Shown here piece by piece: positions 33,741 through 42,428 of a DNA stretch of 64,000 nt. The DNA lies in the NCBI GenBank assembly GCA_008671135.1, contig RQAP01000026.1:3845-67844 (forward strand), written 5' to 3'. Each line of letters begins with the position of its first letter. The first letter of the stretch is position 1. Position numbers and translations under genes: made by a program. The notes below the pieces were generated by a model. That model made no database searches, was not told the origin of the DNA, and saw only the letters and a program-made list of their open reading frames with translations. The stretch comes from Collinsella aerofaciens. GTDB taxonomy: Bacteria > Actinomycetota > Coriobacteriia > Coriobacteriales > Coriobacteriaceae.

Positions 33741-34316
33741 ATGAGCCTAACGATTGATACCGCCTATGCGCACGGAAGGGTTGTGGGAAAGATGGTCAAT
33801 TATGGGTTTGGTATGCCGACACGCCTTGTTGCGGATGGAGACGTGGCTCGCTGGTGCGGACGATTGGTCGCTCACTACGGTGGCACCAAGGCACTGGTCG
33901 TGCTGGGAGGCGACAAGCACACGCGCGATGAGCTCGTTTCGGCGGCGCTGGGCTCGCTCGATCGTGCCCTGCTCGAACGCGTACTCTTTCGTTGCGGTTC
34001 GGCCGGGGGCGACGGGGGAGACGATTTGGTCGATGAGGCCGTAGCCCTGGCAACCGATGAGGGCGTGGACTTTGTCCTGGCGATTGGCGATGCCGATACT
34101 GCTGGCTTTGCGCGCGAGCTCGCGCGTCGCATGGCGGCGCTCGATGCCGGCGAAGACGGTTTTGTCCCTTATGGATGCATTCTCTCGGAGGGCAAGGCGC
34201 CTGCTGTCGTGGGCACCGGTGAGGTTCCCGTTTTTGCCATTATCGCGCCCGAACTGCTGGAGGGCATCGGGTCTCCTCTGCGTGAGTTGCTCGGTAGCAT
34301 CTGCGCCGCGGCCTAA
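33741..34316 (+). CDS. Truncated iron-alcohol-dehydrogenase-like protein
   Basis: 191 residues. Opens like the NAD-binding half of group III (Fe) alcohol dehydrogenases: NYGFGMPTRLVADGDVA and KALVVLGGDKHTRDEL. Continues with VDFVLAIGDADTAGFAREL. The usual C-terminal half with the Fe-binding His ligands is absent; complete members are about 380 residues. No downstream remnant is visible, so this is either a short paralogue or a decayed gene. The start is uncertain (ATG 33741; ATG 33792 possible). Confidence 0.55.
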   Translation: MSLTIDTAYAHGRVVGKMVNYGFGMPTRLVADGDVARWCGRLVAHYGGTKALVVLGGDKHTRDELVSAALGSLDRALLERVLFRCGSAGGDGGDDLVDEAVALATDEGVDFVLAIGDADTAGFARELARRMAALDAGEDGFVPYGCILSEGKAPAVVGTGEVPVFAIIAPELLEGIGSPLRELLGSICAAA

Positions 34317-34326
34317 TATTTGCCAT

Positions 34327-34391
34327 AAAAGGACGGGTTATTTTTGGTTGGTAAAGCGTTTGACCTGCCAAAATAAGCCTGTCCCTTTTTA
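34327..34391. terminator. Hairpin between the Fe-ADH-like gene and pgi
   Basis: AAAAGGACGGGTTATTTTTGG pairs imperfectly with CCAAAATAAGCCTGTCCCTT and ends in a T-run. The segment TGCCAAAATAAGCC resembles the loop of the elements at 21584 and 22751. A one-arm relative lies at 33640-33670. Confidence 0.55.
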
Positions 34392-34515
34392 ATCGGTTGC
34401 CGTTTGGGGGCCGATTGGCAACGCTCGCTGATTGTAGTCTTGACCTGCGCTAGAATAGTGGCATCTGAATGTCCGGGCGCATGGAGGCGTGCGCCCGTAT
34501 GCTGAGGAGGACTCT

Positions 34516-36210
34516 ATGGCAACTGTTGCCGCACCTATCGATGCTACGTCGACTGCCGCTTGGAAGGCGCTCGAGGCTCATCAGGAGAAGCTCGAGGCCG
34601 AAGGTATCGACCTCAAGGCCTGGTTCGCTGCTGACGCCGACCGCGTGAACAAGCTGAGCTTTGACGCCGGTGACCTGCACTTCGATCTGTCGAAGAACCT
34701 GGTGACCGATGAGACCGTCAAGCTGCTGTGCGATCTTGCCCGCGAGGTGAAGCTCGAGGAGCGCCGCGACGCCATGTTCTCTGGCGAGCACATCAACACT
34801 ACCGAGGACCGCGCTGTCCTGCACACCGCGCTGCGCCGCCCGGCAAGCGAGAAGGGCCAGCTCATCGTCGACGGCCAGGACGTCGTCGCCGACGTGCACG
34901 AGGTCCTCGACCGCATGTATGCCTTCGCCGAGCGCGTGCGCTCCGGTGAGTGGAAGGGCGTTACCGGCAAGAAGATCGAGCATCTGGTGTCCATCGGCAT
35001 CGGCGGCTCCGACCTGGGCCCGGTCATGGCCTACGAGGCTCTGCGTCCCTATGCCGACGCCGGTATCGACTGCCGCTACATCTCCAACATCGACCCCAAC
35101 GACCAGGCCGAGAAGCTCAAGGGCCTGGATCCCGAGACCACGCTCGTAATCATCGTCTCCAAGACCTTCACCACGCTCGAGACCCTCACCAACGCCCGCG
35201 AGGGCAAGACCTGGATGCTCGAGCAGCTCAAGGCTCAGGGCGCCATCGACGGCTCCGATGAGCAGAACGCCGAGGCCGTGGCAAAGCACTTCGTCGCCGT
35301 TTCCACCGCACTCGAGAAGGTCGAGGCCTTCGGTATCGACCCCGCCAACGCCTTCGGTTTCTGGAGCTGGGTCGGTGGCCGCTATTCCGTTGACTCCGCC
35401 GTGGGCCTGTCGCTGATCGTCGTGCTCGGCCCCGAGCGCTTCCAGCAGTTCCTCGAGGGCTTCCACGCCATCGACGAGTACTTCTGCAACACCCCGCTCG
35501 AGAACAACGCCGTCGCGCTGATGGGCCTGCTCAATGTCTGGTACGTCAACTTCTTCGGTTCCAAGAGCCACGCCGTGCTGCCGTACTGCCAGTACCTGCA
35601 CCGCTTCCCGGCCTACCTGCAGCAGCTCACCATGGAGTCCAACGGCAAGCATGTCCGCTGGGACGGCAGCGCCGTGACCTCCGACACCGGTGAGATCTTC
35701 TGGGGCGAGCCCGGCACCAACGGCCAGCATGCCTTCTATCAGCTGCTGCACCAGGGCACTGTGGTGGTTCCGGCCGACTTCATCGCCTTCGCCAATACCG
35801 CCAACCCTGCGACCGACGGCGGCCAGGATGTCCACGAGCTGTTCCTGGGCAACTTCCTGGCCCAGACCAAGGCGCTCGCCTTTGGTAAGACGGCCGATGA
35901 GGTTCGTGCCGAGGGCACGCCCGAGCAGATCGTCCCGGCCCGTTGCTTTGAGGGCAATCGCCCGACGACCTCGATCTTCGGCGACACGCTGACCCCGTTC
36001 GCACTCGGCGAGCTCATCGCCCTGTACGAGCACATCACGTTTGTCGAGGGCACGGTCTGGGGCATCGACTCCTACGACCAGTGGGGCGTCGAGCTGGGCA
36101 AGCAGCTTGCCAAGCAGATCACCCCGGCCTTCCACGACGACGCCGCCAAGGCCGAGCAGGACGCTTCGACCCAGGCGCTCATCGAGTTCTATCGCGCTCA
36201 CCGCAAGTAG
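34516..36210 (+). CDS. pgi: Glucose-6-phosphate isomerase
   Basis: 564 residues. Interconverts glucose-6-P and fructose-6-P in glycolysis. Family signatures IGIGGSDLGPVMAYEAL, GGRYSVDSAVGLS, and the C-terminal GIDSYDQWGVELGKQLAK. Length and motif order fit the large bacterial form. ATG at 34516 follows GAGGAGGAC. Stands alone with its own terminator. Confidence 0.97.
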   Translation: MATVAAPIDATSTAAWKALEAHQEKLEAEGIDLKAWFAADADRVNKLSFDAGDLHFDLSKNLVTDETVKLLCDLAREVKLEERRDAMFSGEHINTTEDRAVLHTALRRPASEKGQLIVDGQDVVADVHEVLDRMYAFAERVRSGEWKGVTGKKIEHLVSIGIGGSDLGPVMAYEALRPYADAGIDCRYISNIDPNDQAEKLKGLDPETTLVIIVSKTFTTLETLTNAREGKTWMLEQLKAQGAIDGSDEQNAEAVAKHFVAVSTALEKVEAFGIDPANAFGFWSWVGGRYSVDSAVGLSLIVVLGPERFQQFLEGFHAIDEYFCNTPLENNAVALMGLLNVWYVNFFGSKSHAVLPYCQYLHRFPAYLQQLTMESNGKHVRWDGSAVTSDTGEIFWGEPGTNGQHAFYQLLHQGTVVVPADFIAFANTANPATDGGQDVHELFLGNFLAQTKALAFGKTADEVRAEGTPEQIVPARCFEGNRPTTSIFGDTLTPFALGELIALYEHITFVEGTVWGIDSYDQWGVELGKQLAKQITPAFHDDAAKAEQDASTQALIEFYRAHRK

Positions 36211-36243
36211 TCGCTGCTGTTAACGCATTGCGCCTTATAGCCA

Positions 36244-36284
36244 GGGGGCCGTATCCCATCGGATGCGGGCCCCTTTGCTTTGCC
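36244..36284 (+). terminator. pgi terminator
   Basis: GGGGGCCGTATCC / GGATGCGGGCCCC stem with CATC loop and one mismatch, then TTTGCTTT. Confidence 0.65.
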
Positions 36285-36351
36285 GTGGTCCCGGGGCGCA
36301 CGGCCTTTGTGGAACATCGCCGGGGCGCCGCGCGCTGCGAGAACCCTGCGC

Positions 36352-37656
36352 CTAGATCTCGGCCTCCGCATGGCCTCGCTGCGCCTCGGGCAGCTCCCCG
36401 TAGAGCGGATGGTCTTCGAGCCTAAAGCGCTCGACCTGTTCGGGAGTGCGACCGCGTACAAAGAGCCACGAGCGATCAATCGGCGTCGCCATGAGCGTGC
36501 TGGGCAGCGCGTCGGCGCGGTCGGAAAATACCCGGGCACTCTCGGGATCCTGGAACGCCAGCACCAGATGCGTGTCGCAGTTGCCCATGATGGAGCGTGC
36601 GCGTGCCTCGCCATAGAGCGCATCGAGTTGATTGGTCGACTGCAACAGCAGCGTTGCCCAGATGTTGCGGCTTCGGATAATCGAGAGCACGTTGTCGATC
36701 TGGGGGATCTGCAGATTTGCGAAGTCATCGAGCATAAAGCGCACAGGCACAGGCAGGCTGCCGTCGGGCTGCCTATCGGCCTCGCGAATGAGGCCCATAA
36801 ACGCCTGCGTAATAAAGAGGCCGGTCAGCGGATCGAGATTGCGGTCGATATCGCTCACGGTTACAAACAGGGCGCAGGGGACATGCCCCATGGAAGCGAA
36901 GTCCACCTGATGGCACTCACGATAGAGCTGTGCCGCACCGTCGAATCCCAGACACATGACCTTTTCGGCAAGGATGCCGACGATGCTCGCGTGCATGCGC
37001 TCGGCATTTTGCGTAATGGCGTAGCGCCGCCATAGCGAGAGGGCATAGCTTTGGGGGTCGGTCGTGATCAGGTCGTCAAACAATCGACCCGTGGCACCGT
37101 CCTGCAGGTGCTCGATCAGCTTGATGACCGAGCTGATCGTCTGCTCGTCGGCGGGTAGCTGTTCGGTGACGTAGGCGATAAGACACGACAGCAGGTTTGC
37201 CGCCGCATGATCCCAAAAAGGCTGGTTGTTGTCCTCGATGGGGCAGATGGCCTTTGCCACCGAGAGGATGTCCTGCTGGTTGGGCCTGCCGTCCGCCTTG
37301 CGGCGAATGTGCCTCAGGGGGTTGTAGCCGCAGCGCTCGATGCCGGGCGCAAGGGCCGGGACGGTGTTGAGGTCGGCGAAGTTGAGGCATTGCACGCGGT
37401 AACCGTGGGCTGCCAGCACGGGTCCCACTTCGCGACAGAGCGTGCCTTTGGTGTCGAGCACGATGTAGCTTGCGTTCATTTGCAGCAGGTTGGGCTTGAG
37501 GACGTTTCGGGTCTTGCCGGCTCCCGAGGGGCCGATCACAAGTGCGTTGTTGTTGAGTCCCGTTTGGCGGGTGTCGCAGGAGAGCGTTCGATCCTTGGCG
37601 AGGATGGTGGACGATGCGGACTCAGATGCGGCGAGGCGGCTGGCGAGGTTAGACAT
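36352..37656 (-). CDS. VirD4/TraG-like ATPase (coupling-protein family)
   Basis: 434 residues. Walker A GPSGAGKTRNV near residue 43, followed by YIVLDTKGTLCREVG, and a Walker B region FMLDDFANLQIP, then TLLLQSTNQLDALYG. This is the ATPase core of VirD4/TraG conjugation coupling proteins. The N-terminal membrane helices normal for those proteins are absent, so this one is soluble. ATG at 37656 with GGAGGTCGCCC upstream, overlapping the ClpP-like stop by 8 bp. No relaxase or other type IV genes are in the window. Confidence 0.8.
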   Translation of the reverse strand: MSNLASRLAASESASSTILAKDRTLSCDTRQTGLNNNALVIGPSGAGKTRNVLKPNLLQMNASYIVLDTKGTLCREVGPVLAAHGYRVQCLNFADLNTVPALAPGIERCGYNPLRHIRRKADGRPNQQDILSVAKAICPIEDNNQPFWDHAAANLLSCLIAYVTEQLPADEQTISSVIKLIEHLQDGATGRLFDDLITTDPQSYALSLWRRYAITQNAERMHASIVGILAEKVMCLGFDGAAQLYRECHQVDFASMGHVPCALFVTVSDIDRNLDPLTGLFITQAFMGLIREADRQPDGSLPVPVRFMLDDFANLQIPQIDNVLSIIRSRNIWATLLLQSTNQLDALYGEARARSIMGNCDTHLVLAFQDPESARVFSDRADALPSTLMATPIDRSWLFVRGRTPEQVERFRLEDHPLYGELPEAQRGHAEAEI

Positions 37657-38266
37657 GGGCGACCTCCTTGGTGGTCGAGAGAATTTCGTGGGCAAAGCCG
37701 AGCTCGACGGCGCGCTCGGCCGAAAGGTAGGTGTCTTTTGCAGTGAGGGACTGGATGCGCTTGGGCGTGAGGCCGCTGCGGTCCGAGAGGATTTGCGTGA
37801 GGGTCTTGCGGGTCTGCATGAGACGCCGGCTGGTTTCCTGCAACGCAAGTGCCGAGCCGCCTGCCCCCTGGGGGATCAGCGGGTCATGAATCATGAGCTC
37901 TGCATGGGGCGCCATACGGCGATCGTCGCCGCCCATAAAGATCACGGCGCCCATGGACGCGGCGAATTCCAGACAGACGGTGCGGATGAGGCACGATGCG
38001 AGGCGCATGGCGTCATAGATCGCAAGACCCGATCGCACGCTTCCGCCGGCGCTGGCGACAAATATGGTGATGGGGCGGCTGGGGTCGGTGGCATCGAGCA
38101 GACGAATCTGCTGGCATAGGTCGTGGGCCATCGGGGTTTCGATGTTTCCCATGACGGAGAGCTCGCGACGGGCGAGCATCTCATCGTAAATGCTGGTGAG
38201 CGTGATACCTCGGGCGGATTCACGCATGGTGAGGGGGCTGATGATGGGGGAATGATTGGTGTCCAT
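37649..38266 (-). CDS. ClpP-like serine protease (paralogue)
   Basis: 205 residues. ClpP fold with the catalytic Ser in FAASMGAVIF, the His in MIHDPL (usually MIHQPL) and the Asp in KDTYLSAERAVE. So the triad seems complete. It is not in the usual housekeeping context (no trigger factor or clpX) but in a trio with a VirD4-like ATPase and an unknown protein. ATG at 38266 follows AAAGGAG. Could be an element-linked or defence-linked protease. Confidence 0.85.
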   Translation of the reverse strand: MDTNHSPIISPLTMRESARGITLTSIYDEMLARRELSVMGNIETPMAHDLCQQIRLLDATDPSRPITIFVASAGGSVRSGLAIYDAMRLASCLIRTVCLEFAASMGAVIFMGGDDRRMAPHAELMIHDPLIPQGAGGSALALQETSRRLMQTRKTLTQILSDRSGLTPKRIQSLTAKDTYLSAERAVELGFAHEILSTTKEVAHV

Positions 38267-38329
38267 GAGGACTCCTTTCTGTTGGTGGTGTTGTGGAATA
38301 GAGTCGCTGCCCGCGGAGGGGCTGGCGGG

Positions 38330-39220
38330 CTACAGGGTTCGTCCGAGCCTGAGATCGAGCTCGGTTGTGGGGCAGGCTGCCTGTCCGTGCGGCTCGCAAG
38401 CGCCAAGGGCTCCAAAGCGATGGAGCGTTGCGACGGGCGTGGTGTAGGCGAGCCGCAGCTGATGCTCGATAGGGGCACATCCGTCATTTTTGTAATGAGC
38501 CGCGTAGTACTGCGCGATGCTGGCGTTCATCTCGCTGCCATTGCGATGGCGCTCAAACTGGCGTCTGCAGGTCTCGATGATCTTTGCTACCGACTTGGGT
38601 GCCGTCGCGGGAACAAGGGCGAGATAGCCCTCAAATAGCTCGTTGATGTTCAGGAGGCACAGCAGGTCGATCAGCGTCCTTATGGCTGCTCCCTCGGCAG
38701 AAAAGTGCGCGGTCATGCGGTTATATCGGTTGCGGTCGACGATGGCCGCATGGGGTCTTGGAGTTTTCTGCCCCGTGGTCCCGGGCTTTTGCCGCGCCTG
38801 TGTATTGAGCTCGACGTTGCAGCGCTTGAGGCCGTCCAACGGAAGGAACAGTGCGGTGCGCAGGGTGTTCCGCTTGCTTTCGAGTTCATGACGCTCGTCG
38901 GGTTCCCATTCGAGCTTGAGTTTCGTGTCGAGCGCCGTAAGCATATGGGCTAGGCAGCCTACGGTAAGAATGTGCGAATCGTTGTCGCGTTTTGGGGCAT
39001 AGGGGTCTGTCAGCTTGCGAATGTCGGGGTCGCCCATGATCTTTGTGCAGCGCTTCAGCAGTTGAGGGTGATCGGCCAAGATCGTCGCGAGCGGTAGCGA
39101 CGCGTAGTTCTTGATGGTCGCGGCGGCAAAGGCGGCGTCATATTCGTTTGCATATGCTCGCTCAATGCGGGCATCCAGAATGCTTTTCTTATCGCCGTCT
39201 TCAGCGTGGTGGTTTGTCAT
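38330..39220 (-). CDS. Unknown protein of the ClpP/VirD4 trio
   Basis: 296 residues from the ATG at 39220 (TTGGAGAAGCT upstream). Mostly helical, soluble, no recognised domain. Recurrent Arg/Lys pairs and segments such as YASLPLATILADHPQLLKRC, RYNRMTAHFSAEGA and CRRQFERHRNGSEM. Lies 63 bp upstream of the ClpP-like gene on the same strand, so it is likely the first gene of the operon. The gene-poor region 39221-39976 precedes it. Confidence 0.65.
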   Translation of the reverse strand: MTNHHAEDGDKKSILDARIERAYANEYDAAFAAATIKNYASLPLATILADHPQLLKRCTKIMGDPDIRKLTDPYAPKRDNDSHILTVGCLAHMLTALDTKLKLEWEPDERHELESKRNTLRTALFLPLDGLKRCNVELNTQARQKPGTTGQKTPRPHAAIVDRNRYNRMTAHFSAEGAAIRTLIDLLCLLNINELFEGYLALVPATAPKSVAKIIETCRRQFERHRNGSEMNASIAQYYAAHYKNDGCAPIEHQLRLAYTTPVATLHRFGALGACEPHGQAACPTTELDLRLGRTL

Positions 39221-39976
39221 AGCTTCTCCAATCGGTTGATGTTCGTGCTGTTTGTTGATGTGTTGGTTGTCGTGAGTGATGTGCTTGCCGTGGGTGATGT
39301 GCTGACGTTGGGGTGCTATGCGGTTTTCAATGAGCCCGTGAGGCAGTTGCTGCAGGGGCGGGATGGAACGGCCCATGCAAGGCGGAAGGCATCGTGCTCA
39401 AAATCGAGACAGCAATGCCCCGGGTGCCTCACATGTGGCAGTTACCTCATTAAGTTGTCATTGCGTTTGGGGCTGTACTTTGCCGATCTTCTTTCTCTTA
39501 CACGCTAAAAACTGAAACTTCATATGCTCGATCTACTTAAAACCGCAACGGCGGTCTTTTATCAACTTATATGTCGGAACGCGTCTTTGCAAGTACTTTT
39601 TTGCCTTTGTTTCAAATGGGGTGGTTTTGCAACCGTCACGCGCCACGCTATGCGAACGTGCCCCTTTTCTGTTGTCGGTCGGATACGATGAGTCGCGTGA
39701 CGTCGTCAGAGGTCGAATTCGACCGCTAACGGCGTTGTGCAGCTCATCATTTCTGGTCGCAAACAGTAAAGGGGCATGAGGGTGTATTGAGGGGGGATGT
39801 CTTGCTGTCGGCATCCGCGTGCGGTGCCATTCGCTGTCTGTAAATATACGTTTACAGCTAATTTCATACCACTTGTCGGAATGCGGACGCTGTCCTTGTA
39901 TGTCGGGCGTACATTGAACGTGGTTTTTCGCGTGAAACCACGAATCGGTTGTCAGTCCTGAACAAGGAGGCCCAGC
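39221..39976. other. 756-bp stretch without a convincing gene
   Basis: No frame has a ribosome site with protein-like composition. 39240-39320 repeats GTGATGTGCT-like words. A short ACCGC aacg GCGGT hairpin with T-run (39542-39560) could be a terminator. The last 60 bp hold the deoC leader. Base composition dips in G+C near 39480-39640. It may contain promoters for both neighbours. Confidence 0.4.
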
Positions 39977-40651
39977 ATGACACTTGCCAAACCCATCAAT
40001 AAATACATCGACTATATCGATGCCCCCGAGGACACGTTTGAGCAGTATGTCGAGAAGGCGTTAAAGTACAACTTTCGCTGCGTATTTGCGAACCTTCAGG
40101 AGTACGAGACGGGCCGCGCCATGCTCGAGGGCTCTGACATCATCCTTGCCGGCGCCATCGACTTTCCCCAGGGCACTATGACGCTTGAGGAGAAGCTTGC
40201 GAGGTTTGAGGAATACGCTGCGTGTGGCTTTACCGAGATTGACTACGTTTTGAATCAGGGGTCGATCGAGAACCGCGATTTTGATGCCATCGAGCGCGAG
40301 ATGACTACCATTGCTGATTTTTGTCGCGCGCATGGCATCACTGACAAGGTAATCGTCGAGATGTGCAAGCTGGACGGCGACGACGCCGCCAAGCGCCGTG
40401 TATGCGAGATCGCGCTGGAGGCCAAGCCGGGATTCCTTAAGACATCGACCGGCAGAAGCTTTGGCGGTGCTAAGCTCGAGGACGTGCGGCTGATGCACGA
40501 GGTGCTCGGCGATGCCGTGGCAATCAAGGCGGCGGGCGGTATCCATAATTACGAAGAGGCTTGCGCATTCATCGAGGCCGGCGCCAGCGCGTTAGGCGCA
40601 TCGGCGGGCATCGCGATCGTCGAGGGCGCACCGACGGATGAGCGTCGCTAG
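39977..40651 (+). CDS. deoC: Deoxyribose-phosphate aldolase
   Basis: 224 residues. Splits 2-deoxyribose-5-phosphate to glyceraldehyde-3-phosphate and acetaldehyde. The Schiff-base Lys is in FLKTSTGRSFGGAK and the second Lys in IKAAGGIHNYEEA. ATG at 39977 follows ACAAGGAGGCCC. Nucleoside catabolism genes that often accompany it are not here. Confidence 0.93.
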   Translation: MTLAKPINKYIDYIDAPEDTFEQYVEKALKYNFRCVFANLQEYETGRAMLEGSDIILAGAIDFPQGTMTLEEKLARFEEYAACGFTEIDYVLNQGSIENRDFDAIEREMTTIADFCRAHGITDKVIVEMCKLDGDDAAKRRVCEIALEAKPGFLKTSTGRSFGGAKLEDVRLMHEVLGDAVAIKAAGGIHNYEEACAFIEAGASALGASAGIAIVEGAPTDERR

Positions 40652-40800
40652 CAGACGTATTTGACCTGAGCGATAAAGCTTCACGACCACACGCCGTTCA
40701 TGTTCGAGACAATATGACTTTTTGCCCGTTGTAAACGGAGTCGCGATGGGTGTTCTGTATGATGGCTCAGACAAGGTTGTTCAATGACAGGGAGGCATAT

Positions 40801-41643
40801 ATGGCAATCAAAGCCATCGCGATGGATATCGACGGTACGCTCACCAACGATCAGAAAGTGATTAGCCCGCGTACGCGCGAGAAGCTGCTCGCGGCGCAGG
40901 AGTCGGGCATTAAGCTCATCTTGGCTTCGGGCCGTCCCGCATGGGGACTGCACGCCTTGGCGCAGGAGCTCGACCTTCAAAACCATGACGGTCTGCTGGT
41001 TGCCTTTAATGGCGCGCATGTGGTCGACGCTCAGACCGATGAGGTCCTTTTTGACCAGGCTATGCCGGCTGACGAGCTGCACCGTCTGATTGATCACCTG
41101 CGTAATTTTGACGTGATCCCTATGATTTCGCTCGGTCGCGATTTGCATGTCGTGGATTCGTATCACTGCATGATCACGCTGCCTGACGGCTCGCAGAAAA
41201 ACATCGTCAAATACGAGCGCGATGCGTGCGATCTTAAGATTCGCGAGGTGGAGAGCCTGCATGAGGTCGCTGATGCTTATCCCGTGGACAAGCTGCTGAC
41301 GGCGGGCGATCCGGCCTACCTGCAGGCGCATTACGAGGAGATGTATGCGCCCTTTAAGCAGACGCTTTCGGGCATGTTTACGGCCGACTGGTACTTTGAG
41401 TACACGGCGCCCGGTATCGACAAAGCCCGTGCGCTCGAGGGTGCCCTGCCCAAACTCGGCATCGATGCCAGCGAGGTCGTATCGTTTGGCGACGGCCAGA
41501 ACGACAAGTCCATGATTGAGTGGGCCGGCACCGGTGTTGCCATGGGTAACGCCGTCGATGAGGTTAAGGCTGTGGCCCAGATGGTGACCGCCGATAACAA
41601 CGAAGATGGTATTGCAATGGCGCTGGATAAGCTGCTGGGTTAG
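40801..41643 (+). CDS. Cof-type HAD phosphatase
   Basis: 280 residues. Motif I MDIDGTLT (residues 8-15), LASGRPAW for motif II and SFGDGQNDKSMIE for motif IV. Resembles YidA/Cof sugar-phosphate phosphatases. ATG at 40801 follows AGGGAGGC. A strong terminator (41666) separates it from the next HAD gene. Confidence 0.93.
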   Translation: MAIKAIAMDIDGTLTNDQKVISPRTREKLLAAQESGIKLILASGRPAWGLHALAQELDLQNHDGLLVAFNGAHVVDAQTDEVLFDQAMPADELHRLIDHLRNFDVIPMISLGRDLHVVDSYHCMITLPDGSQKNIVKYERDACDLKIREVESLHEVADAYPVDKLLTAGDPAYLQAHYEEMYAPFKQTLSGMFTADWYFEYTAPGIDKARALEGALPKLGIDASEVVSFGDGQNDKSMIEWAGTGVAMGNAVDEVKAVAQMVTADNNEDGIAMALDKLLG

Positions 41644-41665
41644 AATCGCCGATAATGCATGGTTT

Positions 41666-41692
41666 GGGCGCCTGCTTGCAGGCGCCCTTTTG
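41666..41692 (+). terminator. Terminator between two HAD genes
   Basis: GGGCGCCTGC tt GCAGGCGCCC, 10-bp perfect stem, followed by TTTTGTT. Confidence 0.85.
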
Positions 41693-41706
41693 TTAGGGAG
41701 GGTGCC

Positions 41707-42366
41707 GTGTCCGCATTTCCGTTCGACGCCGTTATCTTTGACATGGACGGCGTCATTGTCGATACCGAGTATTACTACCTGGGCGAGACTGCCGCGTTTG
41801 CCAAGGAGCTTGGGCTTAATCTGACTCAAGAGGAGTTGAATGGGCAGGTCGGTACCTCGCATCAGTTCTTCCTGCATATGCTGGTCGATTGGTTTGAGCG
41901 CGCCGGTAAGGGGCACTTCACTGGCGAGGAAGCGTTGGCCCGTTGGGACGAGTGGGCGCATGAGCGTCCGCGCGACTATCAGGCTTTGATTAACCCAGGC
42001 GCCGTGGATACGATTCGAGAGCTGCCGCGCCGTGGCGTTCGCGTGGCGCTTGCCAGCTCGTCTCCCATGGTTAGCATCGAGGAAGTGCTCAACGCATGCG
42101 GGCTGTCGGATGCCTTTGAGTATGTGGTGAGCGGCGAGCAGTTTAAGGAGAGTAAACCCGAGCCCGACATCTACCTGCATGCGCTAGACCTGCTGGGGCT
42201 GCCCGCGAATCGCTGCTGCTGCGTTGAGGATTCCGTTCCGGGCATTACCGCGGGTAAGCGAGCCGGCCTGACGGTTATTGCCAAGCGCGAGGAGCGCTTT
42301 GGCTTTAGCCAGGATGCCGCGGACAAGATTATCGACCAGCTGCCGGAGCTGCTGGAACTCGCGTAG
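41707..42366 (+). CDS. HAD (IA) phosphatase, beta-phosphoglucomutase-like
   Basis: 219 residues. Motif I FDMDGVIVDTE, ASSSPM as motif II, KPEPDIYLHAL as motif III and CCCVEDSVPGITAG as motif IV. The second Asp and the cap are typical of beta-phosphoglucomutase and related small sugar phosphatases. GTG start at 41707 follows AGGGAGGGTGCC, just after a terminator. Confidence 0.9.
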   Translation: MSAFPFDAVIFDMDGVIVDTEYYYLGETAAFAKELGLNLTQEELNGQVGTSHQFFLHMLVDWFERAGKGHFTGEEALARWDEWAHERPRDYQALINPGAVDTIRELPRRGVRVALASSSPMVSIEEVLNACGLSDAFEYVVSGEQFKESKPEPDIYLHALDLLGLPANRCCCVEDSVPGITAGKRAGLTVIAKREERFGFSQDAADKIIDQLPELLELA

Positions 42367-42428
42367 ATTCTGGGCGGTACTGCTGTCACAACAGTGGTTC
42401 CGTTGGCATAAGAGAGAGGGGCGGCGTC

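Noticed and set aside
34450..36201. Long open frame antisense to pgi
   Set aside because: Same effect; overlaps a certain enzyme completely.
39240..39320. CRISPR-like repeats
   Set aside because: The GTGATGTGCT words are short, irregular and without constant spacers; no cas genes in the window.
39533..39814. 93-codon frame on the minus strand
   Set aside because: No ribosome site, composition unlike protein, crosses a terminator-like hairpin.
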